Assembly: GCA_024641225.1 (NCBI GenBank)
Contig: JAHEDN010000030.1
Coordinates: 1 to 10,567, forward strand
DNA from: Burkholderiales bacterium
Lineage (GTDB): Bacteria; Pseudomonadota; Gammaproteobacteria; Burkholderiales; Burkholderiaceae_F
Direction of reading: 5' to 3'
DNA: 10,567 nucleotides
Part shown: piece after piece, positions 1 to 9,244 of the stretch
Layout of the letters: each line of letters opens with the position of its first letter
Position numbering within the stretch: the stretch's first letter is position 1
The notes under the pieces: model-generated
What the model was told of the DNA's origin: nothing
What the model saw: the letters and a program-made list of their open reading frames with translations, nothing else
Database searches by the model: none
Translations under genes and position numbers: made by a program

Positions 1-449
1 GTCGGTAAGGCGGCGGGCGTCGTCGCCGGTCGCGCGCTGTGCGGCGTCGGCGATCAGCTGCGCACCGACACGCGCGGCCAGGCGGATGTCGCCCTCGTCG
101 ATGCGGCGCTCGTAGTCGTGATGCCAGGTGAGGAAGCGATCGACCCAGGCGCACACCGTGTAGACCCAGCGGCCGATGGCGTCGGGCTCGAACACGGCGC
201 GCCAGCGATCGTTGCCGATCGCCACCATTGGCGCCTCCTGCCACTGCGTGTCGCTCTCGCGCCGCCACTTCAGGCGCACGGCGATCACGTCGTGGCCGTC
301 GGCAAAGCAATCGGCCTCGACCGCGACCCGGTCGCCGACGATTCGCTTGGCGGCGAATCGGCCGCCATCGACCATCGGCGAAATGCTTTCCACCACCGCG
401 CGCACGCGGCCGTCGACGAGAGGGTTGGCGGCCGGCACGCCGCACGTCG

Positions 450-468
<19 letters not shown>
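1..468 (-). CDS. glgE: GlgE, alpha-1,4-glucan:maltose-1-phosphate maltosyltransferase, N-terminal part
   Basis: GlgE transfers maltose from maltose-1-phosphate to the non-reducing end of an alpha-1,4-glucan in the cytoplasm (a GH13 family enzyme of the trehalose-to-glycogen pathway). The reading frame is open from an ATG at 468 to the left edge, giving 156 residues of a protein that is usually about 650-700 long. What is visible is the N-terminal beta-rich domain of GlgE: the segment VESISPMVDGGRFAAKR (about residues 27-43), then VEADCFADGHD (about 50-60) and the aromatic stretch GRWVYTVCAWVDRF. The GH13 catalytic barrel lies outside the window. The start overlaps the 3' end of glgB by 19 bp, which suggests translational coupling, and a weak GGTGA ribosome binding site sits six bases upstream. 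I recognised the family from its motifs; the truncation is only the window edge. Confidence 0.9.
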
Positions 469-2384
<1,916 letters not shown>

Positions 2385-2388
2385 GGGG

Positions 2389-2395
2389 CCTCCTT
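2389..2395 (-). promoter_or_regulatory. Shine-Dalgarno of glgB
   Basis: AAGGAGG on the minus strand, four bases before the TTG at 2384. This is the strongest ribosome binding site nearby. It lies inside the reading frame if the upstream TTG at 2414 were used, so it argues for the shorter protein. Confidence 0.6.
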
Positions 2396-2418
2396 GAAGT
2401 CGTTGCGGATTCAAACGT

Positions 2419-2438
2419 CCGCGCCAAGGCTGGCGCGG
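2419..2438 (-). terminator. Perfect hairpin between slipin and glgB
   Basis: CCGCGCCA and TGGCGCGG form a perfect 8-bp stem around a four-base loop, 48 bases after the slipin stop and about 35 bases before the glgB start. On the minus strand no U tract follows, so it is not a classical intrinsic terminator for the operon. On the plus strand a TTTTT run begins six bases after the stem. It could end antisense transcripts, attenuate read-through into glgB, or shape the glgB leader. The structure is seen; the role is inferred. Confidence 0.4.
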
Positions 2439-2485
2439 GTCGACTTTTTCTGCTTGCCGGGCTGCGTAGCGGCGGCCCGTCGTGT

Positions 2486-3247
2486 CTAGCTGCTCTTGCC
2501 GATCTTCAGCTGAGTCAGCAGGTCCATGGGCAGCGGGAAGACGATCGTCGAACTGCGGTCGCCGGCGATCTGGGTCAGCGTCTGCAGGTAGCGCAACTGC
2601 ATCGCCTGCGGTTCCTGGGCCAGCATCTGCGCTGCTTCGAGCAGGGTAGCAGAGGCCTGCTTCTCGCCTTCTGCGTGAATCACCTTAGCACGCCTCTCGC
2701 GCTCGGCCTCGGCCTGGCGGGCGATCGCGCGAACCATCGACTCGTTCAGGTCGACGTGCTTGATCTCGACGTTGGTGACCTTGATGCCCCAGGCATCGGT
2801 CTGCGCGTCGAGGATCTTCTGGATGTCGAGGTTCAGCCTTTCGCGCTCCGACAGCATCTCGTCGAGCTCGTGCTTGCCGAGCACCGCGCGCAGCGTCGTC
2901 TGCGCCAGCTGGCTGGTCGCCTGCAGGAAGTTGGCGACCTGGATGATCGCCTTGTCCGGCTCGACGACGCGGAAGAAGACGATCGCATTGACCTTCACCG
3001 ACACGTTGTCGTGCGAGATCACGTCCTGCTCCGGCACGTCCATCGTCACCACGCGCAGGTCGACACGCACCATCTGCTGGACGCCCGGAATGATGATGAC
3101 GAGCCCCGGACCCTTGACCTTCCAGAAGCGGCCGAGCATGAAGACCACGCCGCGCTCGTATTCCCGCAGGATGCGGAACGACGAAACGACGACGATCAGC
3201 AGCAGCAGCAGCAAGGTGCCGATTCCGAACTGGAAATTGAACAGCAT
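2486..3247 (-). CDS. Slipin (stomatin-like SPFH-domain membrane protein)
   Basis: A bacterial slipin of 253 residues. It has one N-terminal membrane hairpin or helix (about 8-23, with a run of six leucines), then an SPFH/band-7 domain (about 25-175) with the family signatures REYERGVVFMLGRF, GPGLVIIIPGVQQMVRVDLR and TNVEIKHVDL. A charged alanine/glutamate-rich coiled coil follows (about 170-215), then a short hydrophobic C-terminal segment, STIVFPLPMDLL (233-244). Such proteins oligomerise on the membrane inner face as scaffolds. The start is ATG 3247, because AAGGAG lies five bases before it; a GTG at 3253 overlaps that site and the nfeD stop. nfeD lies directly upstream with two bases between its stop and this start, the classical pairing. 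In archaeal homologues the NfeD protease cleaves the stomatin in its hydrophobic C-terminus, and that target is present here. Confidence 0.94.
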   Translation of the reverse strand: MLFNFQFGIGTLLLLLLIVVVSSFRILREYERGVVFMLGRFWKVKGPGLVIIIPGVQQMVRVDLRVVTMDVPEQDVISHDNVSVKVNAIVFFRVVEPDKAIIQVANFLQATSQLAQTTLRAVLGKHELDEMLSERERLNLDIQKILDAQTDAWGIKVTNVEIKHVDLNESMVRAIARQAEAERERRAKVIHAEGEKQASATLLEAAQMLAQEPQAMQLRYLQTLTQIAGDRSSTIVFPLPMDLLTQLKIGKSS

Positions 3248-3249
3248 GG

Positions 3250-4695
3250 TCACTCCTTCAGTTTCCCGACCGCCTCGCCGCGCAGCGGTTCCACGGTCAG
3301 GGTCAGGCCTTCGATTGCGGTGACGCGCACCTTGTCTCCCGGCGCCAGCGGCGTTGCGCTGCGCAGGCGCCAGCGCTCGCCGTGCACGTAGGCCCAGCCG
3401 TCCGCGTCGACGACCTCGCCAACCGCGCCGATCAGTTCCTCGGCGCCGCTGACGACACGCGCGCGTCGCGCGCGCAGCGCCATGCCGCCCACCAGGATCA
3501 CCGCCGCCGCGCTCGTCAGCGCCATGGCGGCGATCACCGGCAGCGGGATGCCAAAGCCGGGCACTTCGGTATCGATCAGCAGCGTGGCGCCAAGCACGAA
3601 GGCGACGATGCCGCCGATGCCGAGCACGCCGAAGCTCGGCAGGAATGTTTCGGCGATCATCAGGCCCAAGCCAAGCAGCAGCAGGCCCAGTCCGGCGTAG
3701 TTGACCGGCAGCAGGTGCAGCGCATACAGCCCAAGCAGCAGGCAGATGCCGCCGGCCACACCGGGCACGCCGACACCCGGCGATGAAAACTCGAAGAACA
3801 GTCCGTAGACGCCGACCAGCATCAGGATCAGCGCCACGCTCGGGTTGGTGATCACCGCCAGGAACTGGTTGCGCGCGTCAGGGGCGAGCGTCAGCAGCGT
3901 CGCCGCCTCGGTGTCGAGCCGGACGGTGCGTTCCAGCACCTTGATCTCGCGCCCGTGCAGCGCCTTGAGCAGCGCCGGCACATCCTGCGCGATCAGGTCG
4001 ATTACGTTTTCCTTCAGCGCCTGAACGGCCGAAAGGCTGATGCCCTCGCGCACCGCGCGCTCACCCCAGTCGGCATTGCGGCCGCGCAGCTCAGCCAGGC
4101 TGCGGATATAGGCCACCGCGTCGTTGACCTGCTTGGCGCGCATCGCGTCGGCCGGACCGGGCGGCGGGCCCGGCGTCGTGTCTGCGCTCTGTTCCTCTGC
4201 GCTCTTTTCGACGGCCTTCTCGCCGGCCGACTGTGGTTTGCGAACTGGCGTGTCACCGCTGGGCGCGGATCCCGGCATGCCCAGCGGCACTGGCGTGGCC
4301 GCGCCAAGGTTGGTCGCCGGAGCCATCGCCGCCACGTGGCTGGCGTAGAGGATGTAGGTGCCGGCGCTCGCTGCCCGGGCACCCTCCGGCGAGACGAAGC
4401 TGGCCACCGGCACCGGCGAGGCGAGGATGGCCTTGATGATCTGTCGCATCGAGGTATCGAGGCCACCGGGGGTGTCGAGCTGGAGCACGACGAGCGAGGC
4501 GCCTTGTTCGTGCGCCTTGCCAATGCCGCGCTCGATGTAGTCGGCCGAGGCGGGACTGATCGCGCCTTCGACCTGCAGTACCGCCACCGTCGTCGCGCGC
4601 GCGGCACCGGAGGCCAGCACCATGGCGAGCAGCACGCCGATGGCGGCGATCAGTCCGCGTCCAGTCGGGCCGCCGGTGCCGGACTCGTTCTGCAC
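3250..4695 (-). CDS. NfeD-type membrane-bound serine protease (ClpP class)
   Basis: A long-form NfeD protein of 481 residues. Order: signal peptide (about 13-34, ending ASGAARA); a ClpP-like protease domain (about 36-240); membrane segments (about 280-303, 308-330, 333-355, 357-376, 384-408); and a C-terminal soluble OB-fold domain (about 415-475, with GEVVDADGWAYVHGERW). The Ser-Lys dyad known from archaeal homologues appears intact: S110 in GARAASAGTYILYAS and K188 in AMRAKQVNDAVAYIRSLA. Between them sits a proline- and charge-rich linker of about 45 residues (138-183), probably disordered. The GTG at 4695 is chosen because GAGG and GGCGG lie just upstream and it leaves a normal signal peptide. 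A GTG at 4755 or ATG at 4737 would add 20 or 14 residues without a good ribosome binding site. It is first in the nfeD-slipin pair and probably processes slipin at the envelope. Confidence 0.92.
   Translation of the reverse strand: MQNESGTGGPTGRGLIAAIGVLLAMVLASGAARATTVAVLQVEGAISPASADYIERGIGKAHEQGASLVVLQLDTPGGLDTSMRQIIKAILASPVPVASFVSPEGARAASAGTYILYASHVAAMAPATNLGAATPVPLGMPGSAPSGDTPVRKPQSAGEKAVEKSAEEQSADTTPGPPPGPADAMRAKQVNDAVAYIRSLAELRGRNADWGERAVREGISLSAVQALKENVIDLIAQDVPALLKALHGREIKVLERTVRLDTEAATLLTLAPDARNQFLAVITNPSVALILMLVGVYGLFFEFSSPGVGVPGVAGGICLLLGLYALHLLPVNYAGLGLLLLGLGLMIAETFLPSFGVLGIGGIVAFVLGATLLIDTEVPGFGIPLPVIAAMALTSAAAVILVGGMALRARRARVVSGAEELIGAVGEVVDADGWAYVHGERWRLRSATPLAPGDKVRVTAIEGLTLTVEPLRGEAVGKLKE
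3253..3258 (-). promoter_or_regulatory. Shine-Dalgarno of slipin, inside the nfeD stop region
   Basis: AAGGAG on the minus strand, five bases before ATG 3247. It is formed by the last two sense codons of nfeD, so slipin translation probably depends on ribosomes finishing nfeD. Confidence 0.6.
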
Positions 4696-4854
4696 CGAAC
4701 CCCCGCCTCGCCAGGCCGCAGTGTCTAGGGCGCGCATGTAATTGATGTTATTCACCTTGTGGACTGTCGATTGCTTTGGGTCAGCACTTGTGCCGATGGC
4801 GCCGGATATGCGGGAAGCCCTCGTTCAGCGACGATGCCTGCTGCGGCGGCCGAG

Positions 4855-4881
4855 GCGCGCTTGGCGAAGCGCCAGGCGCGC
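4855..4881. repeat. 12-bp inverted repeat (hairpin) upstream of nfeD
   Basis: The arms are 4855-4866 and 4870-4881 with a three-base loop (AAG). On plus-strand RNA all 12 positions pair, counting one U-G wobble; on minus-strand RNA that position becomes an A-C mismatch. It is not followed by a T run on either strand. It could be a leader hairpin, a Rho-type end of the regulator transcript, or a dispersed extragenic repeat unit; only a genome-wide search would tell. Confidence 0.55.
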
Positions 4882-4990
4882 GCCATCTGGCAGTCTAGGA
4901 ACCGCACGTTCAGGGAAGAAGGGGCACCGCACGTACGCAACGACCGCAGTAGGGTCGATGCTGCACCCGAAGGCGGAGGGCGAGGGCGGT

Positions 4991-5013
4991 GCGTGCAGCG
5001 CAGCGCGGCACGC
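4991..5013 (-). terminator. Possible weak terminator hairpin after the response regulator
   Basis: GCGTGC and GCACGC form a 6-bp stem around an 11-base loop, starting about ten bases after the regulator stop. No U tract follows on the minus strand, so this is a weak call. Confidence 0.2.
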
Positions 5014-5022
5014 CCCTTTCGG

Positions 5023-5643
5023 TCACTGCGGCGATTCGCTCCCGGCTTCCAGGGCGAGTTTGACCAGGTCGGCGACTCGCCGCACGTCGAGCTTGTCCAT
5101 CAGGCGCGCCTTGTAGACCTCCACCGTGCGCGGGCTGATGCCGAGGTCGGCGGCGATTTCGCGATTGTGGCGGCCGGCGACGACCTGTGCCATGACCTCG
5201 CGTTCACGCTGCGTCAGGCGCTCCAGGCGGCCGGTCAGTACGGCTGCCTGTGCCTGCCGGTCCGCGCTTTCCGCATCCCGCGTGATCGCCACTCCCACCA
5301 GTTCCACGAGCCGGTCGTTGTCGACCGGTTTCTCGATGAAATCGAGCGCACCCGCCTTCAGCGCGTCGCGCGCAGTACTGACGTCGCCGTGACCGGTGAT
5401 GAAGATCACGGGCATCGTGATGCTTCGGTCCGTCAGCTGCGCCTGCAGCTGCAACCCATCGATGCCTTCGAGTTGCAGGTCGATCAGCACGCAGCCGCGC
5501 CAGTCCGGCTGAACGGACCCGAGGAAACTCTCGGCCGACTCGTACGCCAGGCAGCGTATGCCGCGCATGCCGAGCCAGAGCGAAAGCGAATCGCGGACCG
5601 CGCTGTCGTCGTCGACAATGTAGGCTGTGGGGTTCGGGGACAT
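5023..5643 (-). CDS. FixJ/NarL-family response regulator (receiver plus LuxR-type HTH)
   Basis: A 206-residue two-component response regulator. The receiver domain (about 5-120) has the acidic pocket D11-D13 (IVDDDSAVRDSL), phosphoacceptor D55 in CVLIDLQLEG, T83 in FITGHGD and K105 in FIEKP, so all key residues are present. A linker (about 121-138) leads to a LuxR/FixJ-type helix-turn-helix (about 140-200, with LTQREREVMAQVVAGRHNRE and ISPRTVEVYKARLMDKL). The GHGDVSTARDALKAGALDFIEKP stretch is typical of FixJ/TtrR/TodT-like regulators. No histidine kinase lies beside it in this window. It is transcribed divergently from otsAB across a 410-bp gap and reads toward nfeD. The start is ATG 5643; only a weak AGG precedes it. 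Its targets are unknown; otsAB and nfeD are candidates by position only. Confidence 0.93.
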   Translation of the reverse strand: MSPNPTAYIVDDDSAVRDSLSLWLGMRGIRCLAYESAESFLGSVQPDWRGCVLIDLQLEGIDGLQLQAQLTDRSITMPVIFITGHGDVSTARDALKAGALDFIEKPVDNDRLVELVGVAITRDAESADRQAQAAVLTGRLERLTQREREVMAQVVAGRHNREIAADLGISPRTVEVYKARLMDKLDVRRVADLVKLALEAGSESPQ

Positions 5644-6053
5644 CGGAAATCGCCTGGATCAATGCGGAAGCTTTTCTCGTGCGCATTATCGCGTAAGGGC
5701 AGGCGGGTGTTTTTCTTTCCCTGGGCTCGAATCGGCCGCGCAACGTACCAGCCCGGTTTCGCAGTGATTGCTGCGGAGACTTACTTACGGCATGCGCGGA
5801 TTCGACGGTACGTTCCGCGTGCAACCATGGTGTTTAGGCTGCAACTGTCTGTAGGGCGAAGAGCGGATCAGAAGCGGCCCGACCTTGCGGCCGGCGCCGA
5901 TCGGTCGCCGCCGCGGTGGCCAAGGCCGCACGGCGGCAGTCGTCACGCAGCGGATGTGCCGTGTGCGAGAGAGTGCGTCGGGCCGCGGCGCCATGGATCC
6001 GCGGGGCGGGTGTGCTTGGCTGCACCGCCGCTGCCGCTGGACATCGACCTCTC
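5644..6053. other. Divergent intergenic region between the regulator and otsA
   Basis: About 410 bases between two outward-reading genes. Open frames cross it, including one continuous with otsA back to 5916, but they show no ribosome binding site or family-like sequence. It holds a GATAAT element for the regulator (5685-5690, minus strand) and a spaced inverted repeat, AACGTACC at 5742-5749 with GGTACGTT at 5807-5814. The otsA promoter must lie here; I cannot pick it with confidence. Confidence 0.5.
5685..5690 (-). promoter_or_regulatory. Candidate -10 element for the response regulator
   Basis: GATAAT on the minus strand matches the sigma-70 -10 consensus at five of six bases, about 42 bases before the start codon. 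The hexamer 17 bases upstream (AAAACA) matches the -35 consensus poorly, so this is tentative. Confidence 0.25.
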
Positions 6054-8294
6054 ATGCTGAAACTTTCCCTGCGATTCGTCCTGCCGCTGCTGATTGCGGT
6101 CGCCGCGCTGGCTTACCTGTCGGTGCCGCTGATCGACCGTCTCACCCTGCGCTGGTTCATGAGCGATCTTGACCAACGCGCGCAGGCCATCACCGCCACG
6201 CTGTCCGGGTCGCTGCGCGATGCCTACGGCCAGGGTGCGCTGCCCCGGGTCACCGCGTTGCTGAACGACGCCTCTACGGACGAGCGACTGCAGTCGATCG
6301 CCCTGTGCGACACGCGCGGCACGATGATCGCCCGCTCGGCGCAGTTCCCCGAAAGCGTGGCTTGCAGGCCTTCCGCTGGCGACGAGCGCGTGTTGCGCCT
6401 GCCACAGGGCGTGCTGCATGCGACCCGGGTGCCCTTGCCGCTGGGCGCAGTGGGCGGGGCTACGCACAGCATGGTGGTGCTGCACGACATGAGCTTCATC
6501 GAGCTGCGCTCGAGCGAAACCCGCTGGTATGCGATGGCCACGTTCGCCGTTCTTGCGCTGGTCGTTGCTCTCATTACGGTCGCCGTCGCGCACCTGAGTT
6601 GGCGGGGCTGGGTGCGTGGCGTGCGTGCGATGCTTACCGGAGAGGGTCTGCTGCGACCTTTTGCGGAGGGTGCGGGCAGTGTCGACAAGGCGTTACTGCC
6701 GCTGGAGGCGGAGGTGCGCAGCCTGTTCCGTCGACTGGAGAGGCAGCGCGCTTCGGATACCGGGGCCAGCGAAGGCTGGTCTCCGCAACGGCTGCGCTCG
6801 GTGCTGCAGAGCCAGTACGCGGGCGACGAAATCATCGTTGTTTCGAATCGTCAGCCTTATTCACATGAACGCCGGGGCGACCAGATTGTCGTCGCGCAGC
6901 CTGCCAGCGGGCTGGTCACGGCACTCGAACCGGTGCTGCGCGCAGCCAGCGGCACTTGGATCGCACACGGCGGCGGCTCCGCCGACGCCGAGGTTTCCGA
7001 CAGCGAAGGTCGTGTGCAGGTACCTCCGGACCGGCCGGCCTACACGCTGCGCCGCATCTGGCTGACACAGGAACAGGTCAAGGGCTACTACGAGGGCTTC
7101 GCCAACGAGGGCCTGTGGCCGCTATGTCATATCGCGCACGTCCGCCCCGTGTTCCGCGCCGACGACTGGCGGCACTTCGTCGACGTGAGCCAGCGCTTCG
7201 CCGATGCGGTGGTGAAATCCACCAAGCGACCCGATCCGCTGGTGCTCGTGCAGGACTATCACATGCCGCTGGTGCCGCAGATGATCCGCGACCGCCTGCC
7301 GCAGGCCACCGTGGTCACCTTCTGGCACATCCCGTGGCCGATGTCGGAAACCTTCGGCATCTGTCCTTGGCGCGAGGAAATCCTCGAAGGCCTGCTTGGC
7401 AGCCACATCGTCGGGTTCCAGACGCCTTCGCATTGCCGCAACTTCATCGATGCGGTCGATACCTTTCTCGAAGCCAGGATCGAACACGAGGACATGACGA
7501 TCCATCGTGCCGGGCAGCTCACCCGCGTTGCGCCGTACCCGATCTCGATCGCCTGGCCGCCGGTCAACGAAGAGCCGATCGAGGCGACGCGAGCTCGCGT
7601 GCACGCGGCGCTGGGCCTGCCCGAGGGGCACCGCATCGCCATCGGCATCGACCGCCTCGATTACATCAAGGGCCTGATCGAGCGCTTTGCCGCGGTCGAG
7701 CACCTGATGACCACGCAGCCGCAGTGGCGCGGTCGCTTCACGCTGGTTCAGGTCGCCTCGCCGTCGCGCAGCGATCTGCCCGAGTACCAGGCCTTTCACG
7801 ACCGCGTGGTGGTCGAGGCGCAGAGGATCAACGATGCGGTCGGCACCGCGCGCGCGCCGGCGATCCTGCTGAAGATCGAACACCAGGGCGCACAGCAGGT
7901 GCGCGACCTCTATCGAAGTGCCGACGTCGGCATGGTGACCAGTCTGCACGACGGCATGAACCTGGTGGCGAAAGAGTACATCGCCTCGCGTGACGACGAG
8001 CAGGGCGTACTGCTGCTGTCGGTGTTCACCGGCGCCTCGCGCGAACTGCATGAGGCGCTGCTGGTCAATCCGTACTCGGCCGAGGAAACCGGCAATGCGC
8101 TGGCGCGCGCGCTGGCGATGCCGCTCGCGGAGCAGCGCGAGCGGATGCGCACGATGCGCGCCTGGGTGCACAGCCACAACATCTACCGCTGGGCCGGCGC
8201 GATGCTGATCGACGCGGCGCGCGTGCGCTCGCGCGAACGGGTCAGCGCACGCATCGAACAACTGCAACGCCGCCACCTGAAGGTGGCCTCATGA
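6054..8294 (+). CDS. otsA: Membrane-anchored OtsA-type trehalose-6-phosphate synthase (GT20)
   Basis: A 746-residue GT20 enzyme, predicted to join glucose from a nucleotide sugar to glucose-6-phosphate, giving trehalose-6-phosphate. The catalytic part (about 258-735) keeps the OtsA residues: R266 (VSNRQP), W302, Y345/Y346 and W355, D401 (DYHMPL), H425 (FWHIPWP), R534 and K539 (DRLDYIKGL), D633 and E641 (DGMNLVAKEY). E. coli OtsA is about 470 residues; the extra 250 at the N-terminus hold a helix (about 8-28), a probable periplasmic stretch (about 35-155) and a second helix (about 160-180), then an arginine-rich HAMP-like linker. The start is ATG 6054, directly before the first helix; no strong ribosome binding site is visible. 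An in-frame extension to 5916 looks non-coding. Its stop overlaps otsB. GT20 also includes glucosylglycerol-phosphate synthases, but the OtsB partner favours trehalose. Confidence 0.92.
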   Translation: MLKLSLRFVLPLLIAVAALAYLSVPLIDRLTLRWFMSDLDQRAQAITATLSGSLRDAYGQGALPRVTALLNDASTDERLQSIALCDTRGTMIARSAQFPESVACRPSAGDERVLRLPQGVLHATRVPLPLGAVGGATHSMVVLHDMSFIELRSSETRWYAMATFAVLALVVALITVAVAHLSWRGWVRGVRAMLTGEGLLRPFAEGAGSVDKALLPLEAEVRSLFRRLERQRASDTGASEGWSPQRLRSVLQSQYAGDEIIVVSNRQPYSHERRGDQIVVAQPASGLVTALEPVLRAASGTWIAHGGGSADAEVSDSEGRVQVPPDRPAYTLRRIWLTQEQVKGYYEGFANEGLWPLCHIAHVRPVFRADDWRHFVDVSQRFADAVVKSTKRPDPLVLVQDYHMPLVPQMIRDRLPQATVVTFWHIPWPMSETFGICPWREEILEGLLGSHIVGFQTPSHCRNFIDAVDTFLEARIEHEDMTIHRAGQLTRVAPYPISIAWPPVNEEPIEATRARVHAALGLPEGHRIAIGIDRLDYIKGLIERFAAVEHLMTTQPQWRGRFTLVQVASPSRSDLPEYQAFHDRVVVEAQRINDAVGTARAPAILLKIEHQGAQQVRDLYRSADVGMVTSLHDGMNLVAKEYIASRDDEQGVLLLSVFTGASRELHEALLVNPYSAEETGNALARALAMPLAEQRERMRTMRAWVHSHNIYRWAGAMLIDAARVRSRERVSARIEQLQRRHLKVAS

Positions 8295-9106
8295 ACGGCG
8301 CATCTCCTGCTACCACCCTCTATGCATTCTCGAAAGAGGGCACCCAAGCGCTGCGCAGGCTGCGCGGGCGGCGGTTGCTGGCGGCGTTCGATTTCGACGG
8401 CACGCTGGCGCCGATTGCGCTGCGCCCCGAGCAGGTGGTCACGCCACCGGGCGTCCGTGCCGCGCTCGACCGGCTGCGCGGCCTGTGCGCCACCGCGGTG
8501 ATCAGCGGCCGTTCGCGCGACGACGTACTGAACCGCCTCGGCGTACATGTCGACTACATTGTCGGCAATCACGGTATCGACGGCCTTCCCGGCGCCGAAC
8601 GAGAGACGGCCGAATGCGTTGCCGTCAGCCAGGACTGGCGCGCGCAGCTGCGGGGCGGCGAGCCACTGCGCACCCTCGATCCCGGGATCATGCTCGAAGA
8701 CAAGCACGTGTCGCTGTCCGTGCACTACCGCGAGGCACGGGACAGCGCCCGCGCCTGCGCGCAGTTGCCGGCCGTGTTTGCGGCGCTGCAGCCGGCGCCG
8801 CGCATCGTCACCGGGAAGATGGTGTTCAACCTCCTGCCGCCAGCCGCCGTCGACAAAGGCACTGCAATGCTGCGCCTGCTTGAACTCGCGAAGGCGCGGG
8901 CGGGCCTTTATGTCGGCGACGACGTCACCGACGAGGACGTCTTCCGCCTGCACCAGCCCGATCTTCTGACCGTCCGGATCGGCCGCGACGACACCAGCCA
9001 GGCACGGCTCTACCTGCGCGCGCCGTCGGAGATTCCGCGCCTGATCGACGCGCTTATCGTCGAGTTGTCGGCCACCGGAAGCCAGGCACGGTCGGCGGCG
9101 CACTGA
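8291..9106 (+). CDS. otsB: OtsB, trehalose-6-phosphate phosphatase (HAD family)
   Basis: OtsB removes phosphate from trehalose-6-phosphate to give trehalose, the second step after OtsA. It is 271 residues, the normal family length. The HAD motifs are all visible: nucleophile D34 and acid/base D36 in FDFDGTLAP, motif II S72 in ISGRSRDDV, motif III K189 in AVDKG, and motif IV D210/D211 in VGDDVTDEDVF. The cap domain lies between motifs II and III, with the substrate-side stretch VGNHGIDGLPGAE (about 91-103). The ATG overlaps the otsA stop in an ATGA junction, and AAGGTGG four bases upstream serves as ribosome binding site, so the two are translationally coupled. The two-gene operon seems to end here: the next gene converges from the right. 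Confidence 0.96.
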   Translation: MNGASPATTLYAFSKEGTQALRRLRGRRLLAAFDFDGTLAPIALRPEQVVTPPGVRAALDRLRGLCATAVISGRSRDDVLNRLGVHVDYIVGNHGIDGLPGAERETAECVAVSQDWRAQLRGGEPLRTLDPGIMLEDKHVSLSVHYREARDSARACAQLPAVFAALQPAPRIVTGKMVFNLLPPAAVDKGTAMLRLLELAKARAGLYVGDDVTDEDVFRLHQPDLLTVRIGRDDTSQARLYLRAPSEIPRLIDALIVELSATGSQARSAAH

Positions 9107-9244
9107 GACGGGGCCCAAGGGCGCATCAATCTGCCGAGAGGCCGGGCCACAGATCGGGAGGGCAGGGAGCGGGGCTCGCGGGCGGAGGCGGCCAGGCCCA
9201 CTTCGCGCGGCCCCTCGGCCTGCAATCGGAAGCCGTCTTCCCTT
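9107..9244. other. Convergent gap between otsB and usp
   Basis: A GC-rich spacer of 138 bases between two converging genes. Several short GC stems are possible, but none is followed by a T run, so I cannot call an intrinsic terminator for either gene. Confidence 0.4.

Larger units (their letters stand above)
4696..5022. other. Intergenic region between the response regulator and nfeD
   Basis: About 330 bases with no convincing gene. Short open frames here lack ribosome binding sites and recognisable protein features. The region holds a strong GC-rich hairpin at 4855-4881 and a weaker one just after the regulator stop. The nfeD promoter should be here, but no good -35/-10 pair stands out by eye. 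Confidence 0.5.

Noticed and set aside
5916..6053. N-terminal extension of OtsA to the ATG at 5916
   Set aside because: The 46 extra residues are Arg/Ala/Gly-rich and precede a natural membrane-anchor start; no ribosome binding site supports 5916.
4759..6060. 433-codon plus-strand frame across the regulator and both flanking gaps
   Set aside because: It is antisense to a clear response regulator and has no recognisable domain or ribosome binding site.
7122..8276. Minus-strand open frame opposite otsA
   Set aside because: It lies wholly within the conserved GT20 catalytic region, and its product shows only composition bias.
9107..9244. Intrinsic terminator between otsB and usp
   Set aside because: Only short GC stems are possible and no T run follows on either strand.
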